Made by a program: the position numbers and the translations under genes. A DNA stretch of 64,000 nucleotides from Myroides phaeus. GTDB lineage: Bacteria > Bacteroidota > Bacteroidia > Flavobacteriales > Flavobacteriaceae. The DNA lies in NCBI RefSeq assembly GCF_009799805.1, contig NZ_CP047050.1:2618001-2682000 (forward strand), read 5' to 3'. This document shows positions 9,176-16,922 of this stretch, piece by piece (within the stretch, counting starts at the first letter, position 1; the number at the start of each line of letters is the position of its first letter). Under the pieces are notes generated by a model that had not been told where the DNA came from, made no database searches, and saw only the letters and a program-made list of their open reading frames with translations.

Positions 9176-9421
9176 ATGCAGACTTCGAAAGACCCATTAC
9201 ACGGCAAAAAGCTTGTTGATATATTAGAAGAATTAGTGGAATATTACGACGGTTTTGAAGGTTTGGGGAATCAAATCAATATTCGTTGTTTTACACACGA
9301 CCCAAGCATAAACTCTTCTTTGAAGTTTTTAAGAAAAACTCCTTGGGCAAGAGAAAAGACGGAAAGTTTATATTTATATGTACTTCGCCAAAAGGCAAAA
9401 AAAAACAAACCTCAACAATAA
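9176..9421 (+). CDS. VF530 family (DUF2132) small protein
   Basis: An 81-residue protein with the hallmark VF530/DUF2132 sequence: DPLHGKKLVDILEELVEYY, then INIRCFTHDPSINSSLKFL and RKTPWAREKTE. The family takes its name from Vibrio fischeri VF530, a small helical protein proposed to bind DNA. The cellular role is unknown. It is monocistronic, with its own promoter and a terminator whose stem overlaps the last codons. Confidence 0.85.
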   Translation: MQTSKDPLHGKKLVDILEELVEYYDGFEGLGNQINIRCFTHDPSINSSLKFLRKTPWAREKTESLYLYVLRQKAKKNKPQQ

Positions 9422-9439
9422 GTTGAGGTTTGTTTTTAT
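9401..9439. terminator. bidirectional terminator, VF530 gene and doxX
   Basis: A 13-bp perfect stem (9404-9416 and 9422-9434) with a 5-nt loop. The plus strand ends in TTTTTATA, and the minus strand continues into nine T. It overlaps the stop of the VF530 gene and could also stop the convergent doxX transcript. Confidence 0.8.
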
Positions 9440-9496
9440 ATAAGATAGTGATAACTAAAAAAGCTTTTAATACCTTGATATTAATATCACACTGAT

Positions 9497-9901
9497 TTAT
9501 GATAATATACCGCTTTTCCCTTTGTATATTCTATAACTACCCGGACCAATAAATGCGATAGCTAAGGCACTCATTAAATACAATATATTCAATTCTGCAT
9601 TTAATCCTCCTGTATTAGGATCAATACCAAAACCTGCAGTTCCTTTAACTAAAAAGAACGTCATAAACATTGTAAAAGCAATGATAGCACCTGAAACACG
9701 TGTTGCAAAGCCTACAATCAAAAATAAAGGCGCTACAATCTCTCCTACCGGAACGCCTAACCACAACCATTTGGGCAAACCATTTGCCGATAATTGATTG
9801 ATGATAAAATCATGGCCGTGAATAAGCTTAAATATCCCGTGAAATATCATTAAGCCTCCTACTCCTAAACGCAGGATAAACTTACCTAAATCTGTACTCA
9901 T
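9497..9901 (-). CDS. DoxX family membrane protein
   Basis: A 134-residue integral membrane protein with four hydrophobic segments and the DoxX signature (LRLGVGGLMIFHG near the start, then PVGEIVAPLFLIVGFATR). Bacterial DoxX-like proteins have been linked to thiol and oxidative stress in some species, but the biochemical role here is unknown. It is transcribed in the same direction as the SDR gene 95 bp upstream, and the two may be co-transcribed, since no terminator lies between them. Confidence 0.85.
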   Translation of the reverse strand: MSTDLGKFILRLGVGGLMIFHGIFKLIHGHDFIINQLSANGLPKWLWLGVPVGEIVAPLFLIVGFATRVSGAIIAFTMFMTFFLVKGTAGFGIDPNTGGLNAELNILYLMSALAIAFIGPGSYRIYKGKSGILS

Positions 9902-9996
9902 ATCTTTATTTTTTATAATTAATAAACGACTACTGCTCTACTTGCTTTATTTATAGCATTATTCTCTCTTATTGAAACGATGTAATACAACGAAAA

Positions 9997-10707
9997 CTAC
10001 TTACTTGTTTTTAAAGGACGTACTTCAATCTTACTTGGCAATACACGAGGATTCATCTTCAAGATATCTACTACTAATTCGCCAATATCCTCTGGTTGAA
10101 TCTTCCAAGCATCTGCTTCTGATGGTTCGTGGTTATTGAAATTACTGGTAACAGACCCCGGTAAAATTGTTGTAACCTTTATATCAGCATTTCTCAGATC
10201 TAACATTGCCGCTTGTGAGAAACCAACTACACCAAACTTACTTGCATTATATCCAGCACCACTTGCAAAAAAGTTGATTCCGGCTAAACTCGCTACACTA
10301 ATAAAGTACCCTTTGTGCTCTTTTAACTGCTTGATACTTGCTTTTAGTGTGTGAAACACCCCTGTTAGATTCGTGTCTATCATCGCATTCCAATCTTCTA
10401 AAGACAGGTCTTCAATAGAAGCAAATATTCCCAATCCAGCATTTGCAATTACAACATCTACACGACCAAATTGTTCTACTATCGTTTGAATAGCTTTTTC
10501 TTCCTCTTGGTAGTTTCTTACGTCTGACTTAATAGCAATCACCTGGTCTGATTTACCTAATTGTGCTGCGATCTCTTGCACTACACTTAGCTCACGCCCA
10601 GAAATAGCCACTCTATAATTGTTCTGTAATAGGGCTTCAGCTATCCCTTTTCCAATTCCTTTTGTTCCTCCTGTTATATAGGCTACTTTTTGCAAAGAAT
10701 TACTCAT
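9997..10707 (-). CDS. SDR family short-chain oxidoreductase
   Basis: A 236-residue classical short-chain dehydrogenase/reductase. The Rossmann NAD(P)-binding motif is TGGTKGIGKG (residues 12-21). NAG (about 89-91) stabilises the core, and the catalytic Ser140, Tyr153 and Lys157 are present (VASLAG, YNASK). The substrate cannot be read from the sequence. The arrangement is close to the 3-oxoacyl-ACP reductase-like SDRs of Bacteroidota. It lies upstream of doxX on the same strand. Confidence 0.88.
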   Translation of the reverse strand: MSNSLQKVAYITGGTKGIGKGIAEALLQNNYRVAISGRELSVVQEIAAQLGKSDQVIAIKSDVRNYQEEEKAIQTIVEQFGRVDVVIANAGLGIFASIEDLSLEDWNAMIDTNLTGVFHTLKASIKQLKEHKGYFISVASLAGINFFASGAGYNASKFGVVGFSQAAMLDLRNADIKVTTILPGSVTSNFNNHEPSEADAWKIQPEDIGELVVDILKMNPRVLPSKIEVRPLKTSK

Positions 10708-10848
10708 ATATGCTTTGTTTATTTATATTACACATTAATTATTGTAATAAAGGTATTAAGAATATACTTTTTTACAAATATCACATAGCTTATATTAAGA
10801 CGATTTTATAGTTAAAAAGAAAAGAAAGCTAATTTGCTTGCATAAAAA

Positions 10849-10879
10849 TTGTGCTCAGCACGGAATTAGTTTAAATTAG
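10849..10879 (+). promoter_or_regulatory. probable promoter of the DPP IV gene
   Basis: TTG 10849-10851, a 20-nt spacer, then TAAATTAG (10872-10879), one mismatch from TAnnTTTG. It lies 25 bp before ATG 10905. Confidence 0.45.
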
Positions 10880-10904
10880 CGACAATATAAACTCGTAAAT
10901 CAAC

Positions 10905-13097
10905 ATGAAAAATAAATCATTATTATTTCTATTATTAGCAGGAAACGTAATGTTTGCACAACGCGACCTTACGATTACGGAAGCAACTAATGGACAATAC
11001 TTTAAGTTTTCTCCTGAAAAGATACTTCAACCGAAATGGAAAAGTGACAATGCTTTTTCTATCGTTACTACTAATAGAGATAGCTTATTGATCAAAAGCA
11101 AAGAGAATAAATGGGAAAACCAGACTATCCTTACTGCAAAAGAACTTGAGACAATTTTAAATAAGAATATCAAGAATGCAACGTTTGCATTGCGTATGTT
11201 GCCTTATGATTTACAATGGTTAAACAATAACGAGATTAGCTTTACGCAAGTTGATAAAGAGCGCAAAGCTAAATATGCGATTCAAGTTAATATTAAAGAG
11301 CAAAAGGTAACGAATAGCTTTAAATATAATGCAGATGCAGAGCAAGAGATTACTTCTCGCAATGGCAATTATTTAGCGTGGTTAAAGGATAACAACATTG
11401 TAATCACTTCTCACAATGGAACTGATATTGAGGTTACCAATGATCCTACACACGATATTGTTAATGGTAGTAGTGATACTCACCGCAATGAGTTTGGAAT
11501 CAACAAAGGAATGTGGTGGAGTCCTAAACAAGACCAATTGTTGTATTACCGCAAAGATCAAAGTTTAGTGACTGATTATCCTCTTGTACAATGGGGAGGT
11601 CGCGTGGCTGAAAACAAAAATATTAAGTACCCTATGGCAGGTATGAGCAATGAAAGAGTTTCTTTAGTTGTTTATGATGTCTTAACGCAGGAAAAGGTAA
11701 CGTTACAAACAGGTTTTGAAGATCAATTCTTAACTATGGTTACGTGGGATCCGTCAGGAAACTATGTGTATGTTGGGGTATTAAACCGTCAGCAAAACCA
11801 TTTGAAAGTTAACCAATACAACGCGGCAACTGGTGCTTTTGAGAAAACATTGTTTGAAGAGAAGTCAAGTGTTTATGTTGAGCCATCTCAAGGTTTAGTG
11901 TTTACACCAGGTAACAATAAGACTTTTATTCACTTCTCTGAAAATGAAGGGTACAGACAAATGTACTTATACAATACAGATGGAAAGCTTGAAAAGAAAT
12001 TAGGACACGAGAATGTGATTGTTTCTGAGTTTTTAGGTTTTGATGAGGATGGTAAAAATGCGTTCTACACTGGAGTTACTAATAAAGGGTTGGATAGACA
12101 ATTGTTTAAAGTAAACCTTAAAAAGGGTAAAACAGAGCAAATTACTACGCTTTCGGGAACACATAATGTTGTATTGAACAAAAACAAAACCTTGTTCATC
12201 GATCAGTTTAATAATATTGATACGCCTAATAAGGTTGCTGTTGTCAATACAGACAACAAAAAAGAAGATGCTTTGTTAGTTTCTAAGAATCCGTATGATG
12301 GGGTTATTACTATGCCTAAGATGGAATTGGTAACTATTAAGGCGGCTGACAACAAAACGGATCTGAATGCACGTGTTATCTACCCTACCAATTTTGATGC
12401 GTCTAAGAAGTATCCTGTGATGGTTTACGTTTATGGAGGACCACACGCACAGTTGGTAACTAACTCTTGGTTAGGAGGTGCTAACTTGTTCTTCCATTAC
12501 ATGGCACAAAATGGTTATATAGTGTTTACCGTGGACAACAGAGGTAGTTTCAACAGAGGACGTGATTTTGAACAAGTAATTCACAGACAGTTAGGACAAA
12601 ATGAAATGGCTGATCAACTAAAAGGGGTTGATTATCTAAAAACACTTTCTTTTGTTGACCAAGATAAAATTGGTGTGTACGGATGGAGCTTTGGTGGATT
12701 TATGACTACTACGCTTTCTATCAACCACCCTGAAATATTCAAAGTAGGTGTTGCTGGTGGTCCTGTGATGGATTGGAAGTACTACGAGATTATGTACGGT
12801 GAGCGATACATGGACATGCCTCAAGAAAATCCGGAAGGATATGAGAAAACAAGCTTGATTAATAAAGCGAATAAAATAGACAATAAGTTATTGTTAATAC
12901 ACGGTGCTCAAGACCCAGTTGTTGTTCAACAACACACAATGGACTTTATTGAAGCAGCTATCAAAGGACAAAAGCAAGTTGACTTCTTTTTATACCCATC
13001 TCACGAACACAATGTATCAGGGATAGACAGAGTTCACTTGAATACGAAGATTGCTAATTACTTCTTTGATTACTTGGCTAAACCAGCTAAAAAGTAA
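10905..13097 (+). CDS. S9B dipeptidyl peptidase IV
   Basis: A 730-residue exported serine peptidase. The signal peptide MKNKSLLFLLLAGNVMFAQ is followed by an eight-bladed beta-propeller region (about 40-480) and an alpha/beta-hydrolase catalytic domain. The nucleophile Ser595 sits in GWSFGG, with Asp670 (GAQDP) and His702 (SHEHN) completing the triad. DPP IV enzymes remove X-Pro or X-Ala dipeptides from peptide N-termini, so this is probably a periplasmic step in peptide use. It is monocistronic, with a promoter upstream and a strong palindromic terminator downstream. Confidence 0.92.
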   Translation: MKNKSLLFLLLAGNVMFAQRDLTITEATNGQYFKFSPEKILQPKWKSDNAFSIVTTNRDSLLIKSKENKWENQTILTAKELETILNKNIKNATFALRMLPYDLQWLNNNEISFTQVDKERKAKYAIQVNIKEQKVTNSFKYNADAEQEITSRNGNYLAWLKDNNIVITSHNGTDIEVTNDPTHDIVNGSSDTHRNEFGINKGMWWSPKQDQLLYYRKDQSLVTDYPLVQWGGRVAENKNIKYPMAGMSNERVSLVVYDVLTQEKVTLQTGFEDQFLTMVTWDPSGNYVYVGVLNRQQNHLKVNQYNAATGAFEKTLFEEKSSVYVEPSQGLVFTPGNNKTFIHFSENEGYRQMYLYNTDGKLEKKLGHENVIVSEFLGFDEDGKNAFYTGVTNKGLDRQLFKVNLKKGKTEQITTLSGTHNVVLNKNKTLFIDQFNNIDTPNKVAVVNTDNKKEDALLVSKNPYDGVITMPKMELVTIKAADNKTDLNARVIYPTNFDASKKYPVMVYVYGGPHAQLVTNSWLGGANLFFHYMAQNGYIVFTVDNRGSFNRGRDFEQVIHRQLGQNEMADQLKGVDYLKTLSFVDQDKIGVYGWSFGGFMTTTLSINHPEIFKVGVAGGPVMDWKYYEIMYGERYMDMPQENPEGYEKTSLINKANKIDNKLLLIHGAQDPVVVQQHTMDFIEAAIKGQKQVDFFLYPSHEHNVSGIDRVHLNTKIANYFFDYLAKPAKK

Positions 13098-13120
13098 GTC
13101 AATCTTCTTGTAAGACTATA

Positions 13121-13162
13121 AAAACAGAAAAGGCGAACTATATAGTTCGCCTTTTCTGTTTT
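13121..13162. terminator. bidirectional terminator, 42-bp perfect palindrome
   Basis: The two 21-bp arms (13121-13141 and 13142-13162) are exact reverse complements, with AAAACAG at one end and CTGTTTT at the other. It lies between the convergent DPP IV and alpha/beta-hydrolase genes and works equally in both directions. Confidence 0.85.
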
Positions 13163-13167
13163 ATACT

Positions 13168-14394
13168 TTACTCTTTGTAAAAAGAGACCATCTTATCTAT
13201 GGTCATATTGAACGCCTCTGTTACCTCATCTGCGTTCTTCACAGTTAAAGGAAACGGAATCATATGACTATAATTGAACGGATAGTCTATTACATCTACT
13301 TCAATATTTATAGTGCGGTAGGCCCCTTGAAGCGTATTCAATGCCTCTACGGGTGGAGCAATATCATCTTTCATCAAGTTTATAGACTTAATACGTCCTT
13401 CAAGCTCTTTAAATCGGTTTTCTCTATTCTCCTGATAATGGTAATAGCGCAACATTGTTCTAAACCAACTCTCCTCTGGATGTTTCAATATATCTTGATA
13501 GTGTTCTAATCTTGGTTCAGACACAAAAGAAGTTGTCAGTAATTGTGCAAATGTCTTCTGCATCATAATAGTTGCACGAGCATCCATAATGTACTTTGAT
13601 ATTGGAGCCATACGATCTATTGTCATTCCCCCACAATAACACAACAACTTAGAAGAGTCTAAAAGCCCCTTAGGATTGGCCATTAAGATGATTAGCGATA
13701 AAAACGAGCCGATAGAGTAACCAAACAAGTCAATAGTAGCATTCTTGTCAATGGTAGGATAAGTTCCCTTCTTCACTTCCTCTACCCATTGTATAAAGTC
13801 GTAGTACGTTTGTAAACCAGACCAAAAAAGACGTAAAGGATTATCTTCCATTCTCGTTGAAATAGCCGCATTCACATAACTTGTATCTGAATTAGTCTTC
13901 CAGTCTTCTGCTCTTTTCTGAGCAATACCAAACATTAACTTACGATCAGACCACTCCGCTGGAGTTCTATCCATGTGAAAGCTAATCGGAAATAGAACAA
14001 TCGCTTTTCCTGTTTGCTTAGCCAACTCATACGCCCAAGGTAAATACTTGTCCCACTTTTTCTCATTCAAACCGTGAAACATCACAATGACACCCTTAGA
14101 AACTTTACTTTCTTTAGTTCTTAAGACTGATATCTTAAATCGTTCATTCTGTTTTATATTAAAATCAGGACATCCCAACAAATGATCTTCTATTTCACCT
14201 TTAGTTACTTCTTCCTTGTAGTCAATATCGTGTTTACCACAACTCAAATCATCAGAACCATACAATACTTTTTTACCTTTTTGAGATAAAAAGTCATAAT
14301 TAAAAATTTCTATCCCTAACTCAGAACTTTCAAGGTAATTCTGTTCTGTTGAATATAGTTCTTTTAAGGCGTCATAAAGTTGGTAATACTGCAT
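13168..14394 (-). CDS. alpha/beta-hydrolase fold protein, unknown substrate
   Basis: A 408-residue protein with no signal peptide. The central part carries an alpha/beta-hydrolase pattern: an oxyanion segment MFHGLNEKKWDKYLPWA (about 106-122) and a nucleophile elbow GYSIGSF, followed by strands and a C-terminal His within NYSHMIPFP. It resembles the Bacteroidota family annotated as DUF6051, but I hold that name loosely. It is probably an esterase or lipase-like enzyme acting in the cytoplasm. Its 3' end shares the palindromic terminator with the DPP IV gene. Confidence 0.65.
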   Translation of the reverse strand: MQYYQLYDALKELYSTEQNYLESSELGIEIFNYDFLSQKGKKVLYGSDDLSCGKHDIDYKEEVTKGEIEDHLLGCPDFNIKQNERFKISVLRTKESKVSKGVIVMFHGLNEKKWDKYLPWAYELAKQTGKAIVLFPISFHMDRTPAEWSDRKLMFGIAQKRAEDWKTNSDTSYVNAAISTRMEDNPLRLFWSGLQTYYDFIQWVEEVKKGTYPTIDKNATIDLFGYSIGSFLSLIILMANPKGLLDSSKLLCYCGGMTIDRMAPISKYIMDARATIMMQKTFAQLLTTSFVSEPRLEHYQDILKHPEESWFRTMLRYYHYQENRENRFKELEGRIKSINLMKDDIAPPVEALNTLQGAYRTINIEVDVIDYPFNYSHMIPFPLTVKNADEVTEAFNMTIDKMVSFYKE

Positions 14395-14444
14395 AAGTCA
14401 AAAATATTTTACTAAAAGTAATCATTTGTCTCGGGAATAATTCA

Positions 14445-14482
14445 AAAAAAAAGACTTTCTTCAAAGAAAAGAAAGTCCTTTT
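14445..14482 (-). terminator. terminator of the CI-like regulator gene
   Basis: A 9-bp stem (14453-14461 and 14469-14477, arm GACTTTCTT), followed on the minus strand by nine T. The plus strand also has a T-run. Confidence 0.75.
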
Positions 14483-14505
14483 TTATTTTTTTAATTAAAG
14501 TTTTA

Positions 14506-15138
14506 TTAACTCATATTTTTATTATTACCGATAAATGCCCCGCGAACACAAAAAACTTCTTTTACTTGGTTCTCTGGTACAATTAAATTTTCGTAATTTT
14601 CATTATCACTTATAAAAAATAATTCATTTGTATCAGTCTTACGTTTGAACCTATAACAAACAATTCCTTTATCTTTTAAGACTAATACGTATACATTCCA
14701 AGGTTTTAGATCTTGTAAACTGATTTTCTCACTTAAAACATAAGAAGTTACCTTAATTGTAGGATACATATTTTCGCTTGATATCTGAAATGCTGTATCA
14801 ATTTCTTCTTCTGTTGGAAATATAAAAGTAGGACAAATTGCTAATGCATTTTTAGCATCTAAACAGTATTCAAAATGATGCTCAACAGATATCATTTTAA
14901 CCCTTCTTTTATGAAGATTAAAACCATTAATATTTTCTGATCCCTCTAAAAAAAGAGTATTCAAATCAATCTTGTGTATTTCGCATAAAGCTATAATCTT
15001 TTCAAAATGCAGAGATTCCCGTGACTTCCACGATGATACAGTGTTTGGTTTAACATCTAACAACTTAGCTAATTGAAAATCTGTTTTTATTTCTAATAAT
15101 TCCTTTAATTTTTTAATAACCTCAATACTACTTTTCAT
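14506..15138 (-). CDS. CI/LexA-like HTH regulator lacking the Ser-Lys dyad
   Basis: A 210-residue regulator. The N-terminal ~65 residues form a phage CI-type helix-turn-helix (FQLAKLLDVKPNTVSSWKSR). The C-terminal ~100 residues align with the S24/LexA self-cleavage domain (FQISSENMYPTIK, then FISDNENY and VRGAFI). The usual nucleophile in GDSMxPT is replaced by Asn123 (SENMYPT), and the usual Lys in VVKR by Tyr162 (VCYR). It is therefore expected to dimerise but not to cleave itself. No phage genes are near. It probably represses by small-molecule or protein input rather than RecA-driven cleavage. Confidence 0.7.
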   Translation of the reverse strand: MKSSIEVIKKLKELLEIKTDFQLAKLLDVKPNTVSSWKSRESLHFEKIIALCEIHKIDLNTLFLEGSENINGFNLHKRRVKMISVEHHFEYCLDAKNALAICPTFIFPTEEEIDTAFQISSENMYPTIKVTSYVLSEKISLQDLKPWNVYVLVLKDKGIVCYRFKRKTDTNELFFISDNENYENLIVPENQVKEVFCVRGAFIGNNKNMS

Positions 15139-15170
15139 AATCCTTTTTATTAATATCTCAATAACCAGAC

Positions 15171-15188
15171 TTCAGTACCACCACTGAA
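15171..15188. promoter_or_regulatory. possible operator, TTCAGT-N6-ACTGAA
   Basis: A perfect 6-bp inverted repeat with a 6-nt spacer lies 33-50 bp upstream of the CI-like regulator's ATG. Dyads of this size are typical HTH operators, so autoregulation is plausible, but this is inference. Confidence 0.35.
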
Positions 15189-15415
15189 TGTAGTTTAGCA
15201 AGGTGTAAAGCTTAATTATTGAAACAATCTTATTTTCCCTTTTAATAGTAATTTATAGCAACAGTCTCTATTCCCAATCAAGACAATTTTAAATACTAAT
15301 TTTAACAAATATAAGGAATTAAAAATCATTTTTTTATCACAAAAGTTATATTTATTATAAATACATTATTAATATAGAAGTAAAAACTAATACGTATAGG
15401 TATTAAAAAAAATAT
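15189..15415. other. intergenic region, nothing else seen
   Basis: The rest of the 15139-15460 gap. AT-rich, with no convincing promoter, repeat or small gene apart from the listed dyad and terminator. Confidence 0.4.
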
Positions 15416-15448
15416 AAAAAGGATTATTCAGGGCGAATAATCCTTTTT
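15416..15448 (-). terminator. terminator of the thioredoxin gene
   Basis: Stem 15421-15429 with 15435-15443 (GGATTATTC), extended by A/T pairs, with a 5-nt loop. The minus strand continues in T. Confidence 0.8.
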
Positions 15449-15460
15449 ATAATACAATTT

Positions 15461-15760
15461 CTAAATTACTTGTAGTATTTCTTGCAATATCTTTTGAGGA
15501 GAAGGTAATCCCCCTTGTCTCCATATAATATCTCCTGCAGCATTAAGTAAAACAAGTGTTGGTACTGAACGAATAAAAAACTCTTCTACTAATTCTCTAT
15601 TAACATCAATATTTATTTTCTCAACCTCAACATTTAAATTTACTATCTCGGGTTCAAGTTTTACCATTGTCTCTTTTAACATTCTACACGGTCCACACCA
15701 ATCTGCATAGAATTGTAATAATATTGGTTTATTTAAACTATTAAGTTCTTCTACTGTCAT
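15461..15760 (-). CDS. thioredoxin family protein
   Basis: A 99-residue thioredoxin-fold protein with the redox motif WCGPC (Cys22 and Cys25 from the chosen ATG), the preceding FYAD strand and the cis-proline segment RSVPT. No signal peptide, so it acts in the cytoplasm as a disulfide reductase. A TTG at 15790 would add ten residues. ATG 15760 is preferred, but the longer form is possible. It lies 59 bp after the secreted protein gene on the same strand, and the two probably share a transcript. The final terminator is at 15416-15448. Confidence 0.85.
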   Translation of the reverse strand: MTVEELNSLNKPILLQFYADWCGPCRMLKETMVKLEPEIVNLNVEVEKINIDVNRELVEEFFIRSVPTLVLLNAAGDIIWRQGGLPSPQKILQEILQVI

Positions 15761-15819
15761 GTTCTCGAAATTTACCTTAAAAGTAAGCAAATTAAAATAA
15801 GTCTTTTTACTTTACAATT

Positions 15820-16371
15820 TTACCAAGGTGTTTTATTCGATTCTATGGAAGTAGTTAAATCAAAAACAACCTTAAATACTCCATCACTATCAACACGCTT
15901 TAAGTTGTAAGTAAATTCTTTATCTGAAAGTGTAACCCACCATACATTACCTGCAATACTTGGAATTAAATTAGCTGTAAATTGATCGGCAGGAAAAAAT
16001 TGCGTATCAACTAATCCTTGATTTGTAGCTGTTCCCCCATACATAGTAACCTCATCGGGCATTCCATTTTCTTTTCTATGGTCGTGTTTTAACTCTAAAC
16101 GTTCGTCTTTTAAACTAAAAACCCACGTACGGGATAAATCATCTCCAACAAAAAAGGGTACTTTTACTATTCCTTTCTCACATAATATCACCTTCATCAC
16201 TAATTCCTTATCTTGAAAGTCTTTCGGAATTGGATTACTTATTATTTGTCCTTTATACGACTTTCCACAGTGATTAGCTAAATTCTTTAAAAACACTTCT
16301 GAATTAACTGATTGTGCTTGACTCAATATACTAACAAAAAAAAACAGTGTTAAATAAACTACTCTATGCAT
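15820..16371 (-). CDS. exported protein of unknown function
   Basis: A 183-residue protein with a clear signal peptide (MHRVVYLTLFFFVSILSQAQ). The mature part is beta-rich, with one Cys in ANHCGKSYKG and conserved-looking blocks PKDFQDKELVMKV, LKHDHRKENG and SIAGNVWWVTL. Secreted proteins with this pattern occur in other flavobacteria as hypotheticals, but I cannot assign a function. It sits between a [2Fe-2S] thioredoxin-like gene and a thioredoxin gene in the same direction, which hints at envelope or redox housekeeping, though only by neighbourhood. Confidence 0.6.
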   Translation of the reverse strand: MHRVVYLTLFFFVSILSQAQSVNSEVFLKNLANHCGKSYKGQIISNPIPKDFQDKELVMKVILCEKGIVKVPFFVGDDLSRTWVFSLKDERLELKHDHRKENGMPDEVTMYGGTATNQGLVDTQFFPADQFTANLIPSIAGNVWWVTLSDKEFTYNLKRVDSDGVFKVVFDLTTSIESNKTPW

Positions 16372-16425
16372 ATCTATTGATTTTAAATTTAAGCTAACAT
16401 ACTTGAAAAAAGCGATCTAACAATT

Positions 16426-16689
16426 TTATGCACTAATATATTTCTCAAATATCTTATTCGCTTTCTTCTTCGTAACTTCTTTCTTATACTTATCGTGAGC
16501 AGATAAATAAACCACAGGAGCACTTTTACACATCCCTTGGCATTTCATCTTACAAATGCTGTAATTATCACTCATACCATTTTCCTCCAATAACTCTTTG
16601 AAACAACTTTTTGCTTCATCGTTATATCTACAACATTTTTTTCCGTCACAAACGAAGATTGTTCTCTCTCCTTTCTTAACTTTACTCAT
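16426..16689 (-). CDS. (2Fe-2S) ferredoxin-like, thioredoxin-fold protein
   Basis: An 87-residue protein with cysteines arranged as in thioredoxin-like [2Fe-2S] ferredoxins (related to the NuoE C-terminal domain): FVCDGKKCC near the N-terminus (Cys14, Cys19, Cys20), then CKMKCQGMC (Cys46, Cys50, Cys54) and the SAPVV turn. It probably carries electrons or binds a cluster in the cytoplasm; its partner is unknown. It begins a same-strand set with the exported protein (54 bp) and the thioredoxin. Confidence 0.75.
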   Translation of the reverse strand: MSKVKKGERTIFVCDGKKCCRYNDEAKSCFKELLEENGMSDNYSICKMKCQGMCKSAPVVYLSAHDKYKKEVTKKKANKIFEKYISA

Positions 16690-16860
16690 CGTATTAGAAT
16701 TTGATACAAATATATCTATTTTTATCTATTCTAATTAAAAGTTTAGTAAAATTATATTTCTCCTATAACAACACTATTTAATACTTAACTACCTTCATTT
16801 CTAATTGATTTCGCATAACTCTACATTATATAATAATGGCTACAAACTAACGTATATACA

Positions 16861-16899
16861 AAAAAAGAAAGGTCACCTCTAATTAGAGATGACCTTTCT
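16861..16899 (-). terminator. terminator of the exported-pair operon
   Basis: AGAAAGGTCA and TGACCTTTCT enclose CTCTAATTAGAG (16866-16899; one mismatch). A long A-run on the plus strand becomes a T-run on the minus strand, immediately after the 869-residue gene. Confidence 0.85.
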
Positions 16900-16922
16900 A
16901 CATAAATCAAATGCTTAAAATT

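Noticed and set aside
13121..13162. inverted repeat ends of an insertion sequence
   Set aside because: It is one 42-bp palindrome between convergent genes with T-runs, so it is a terminator, and no transposase exists.
14506..15138. prophage repressor
   Set aside because: No phage structural, integrase or lysis gene is near; CI-like regulators also occur outside phages.
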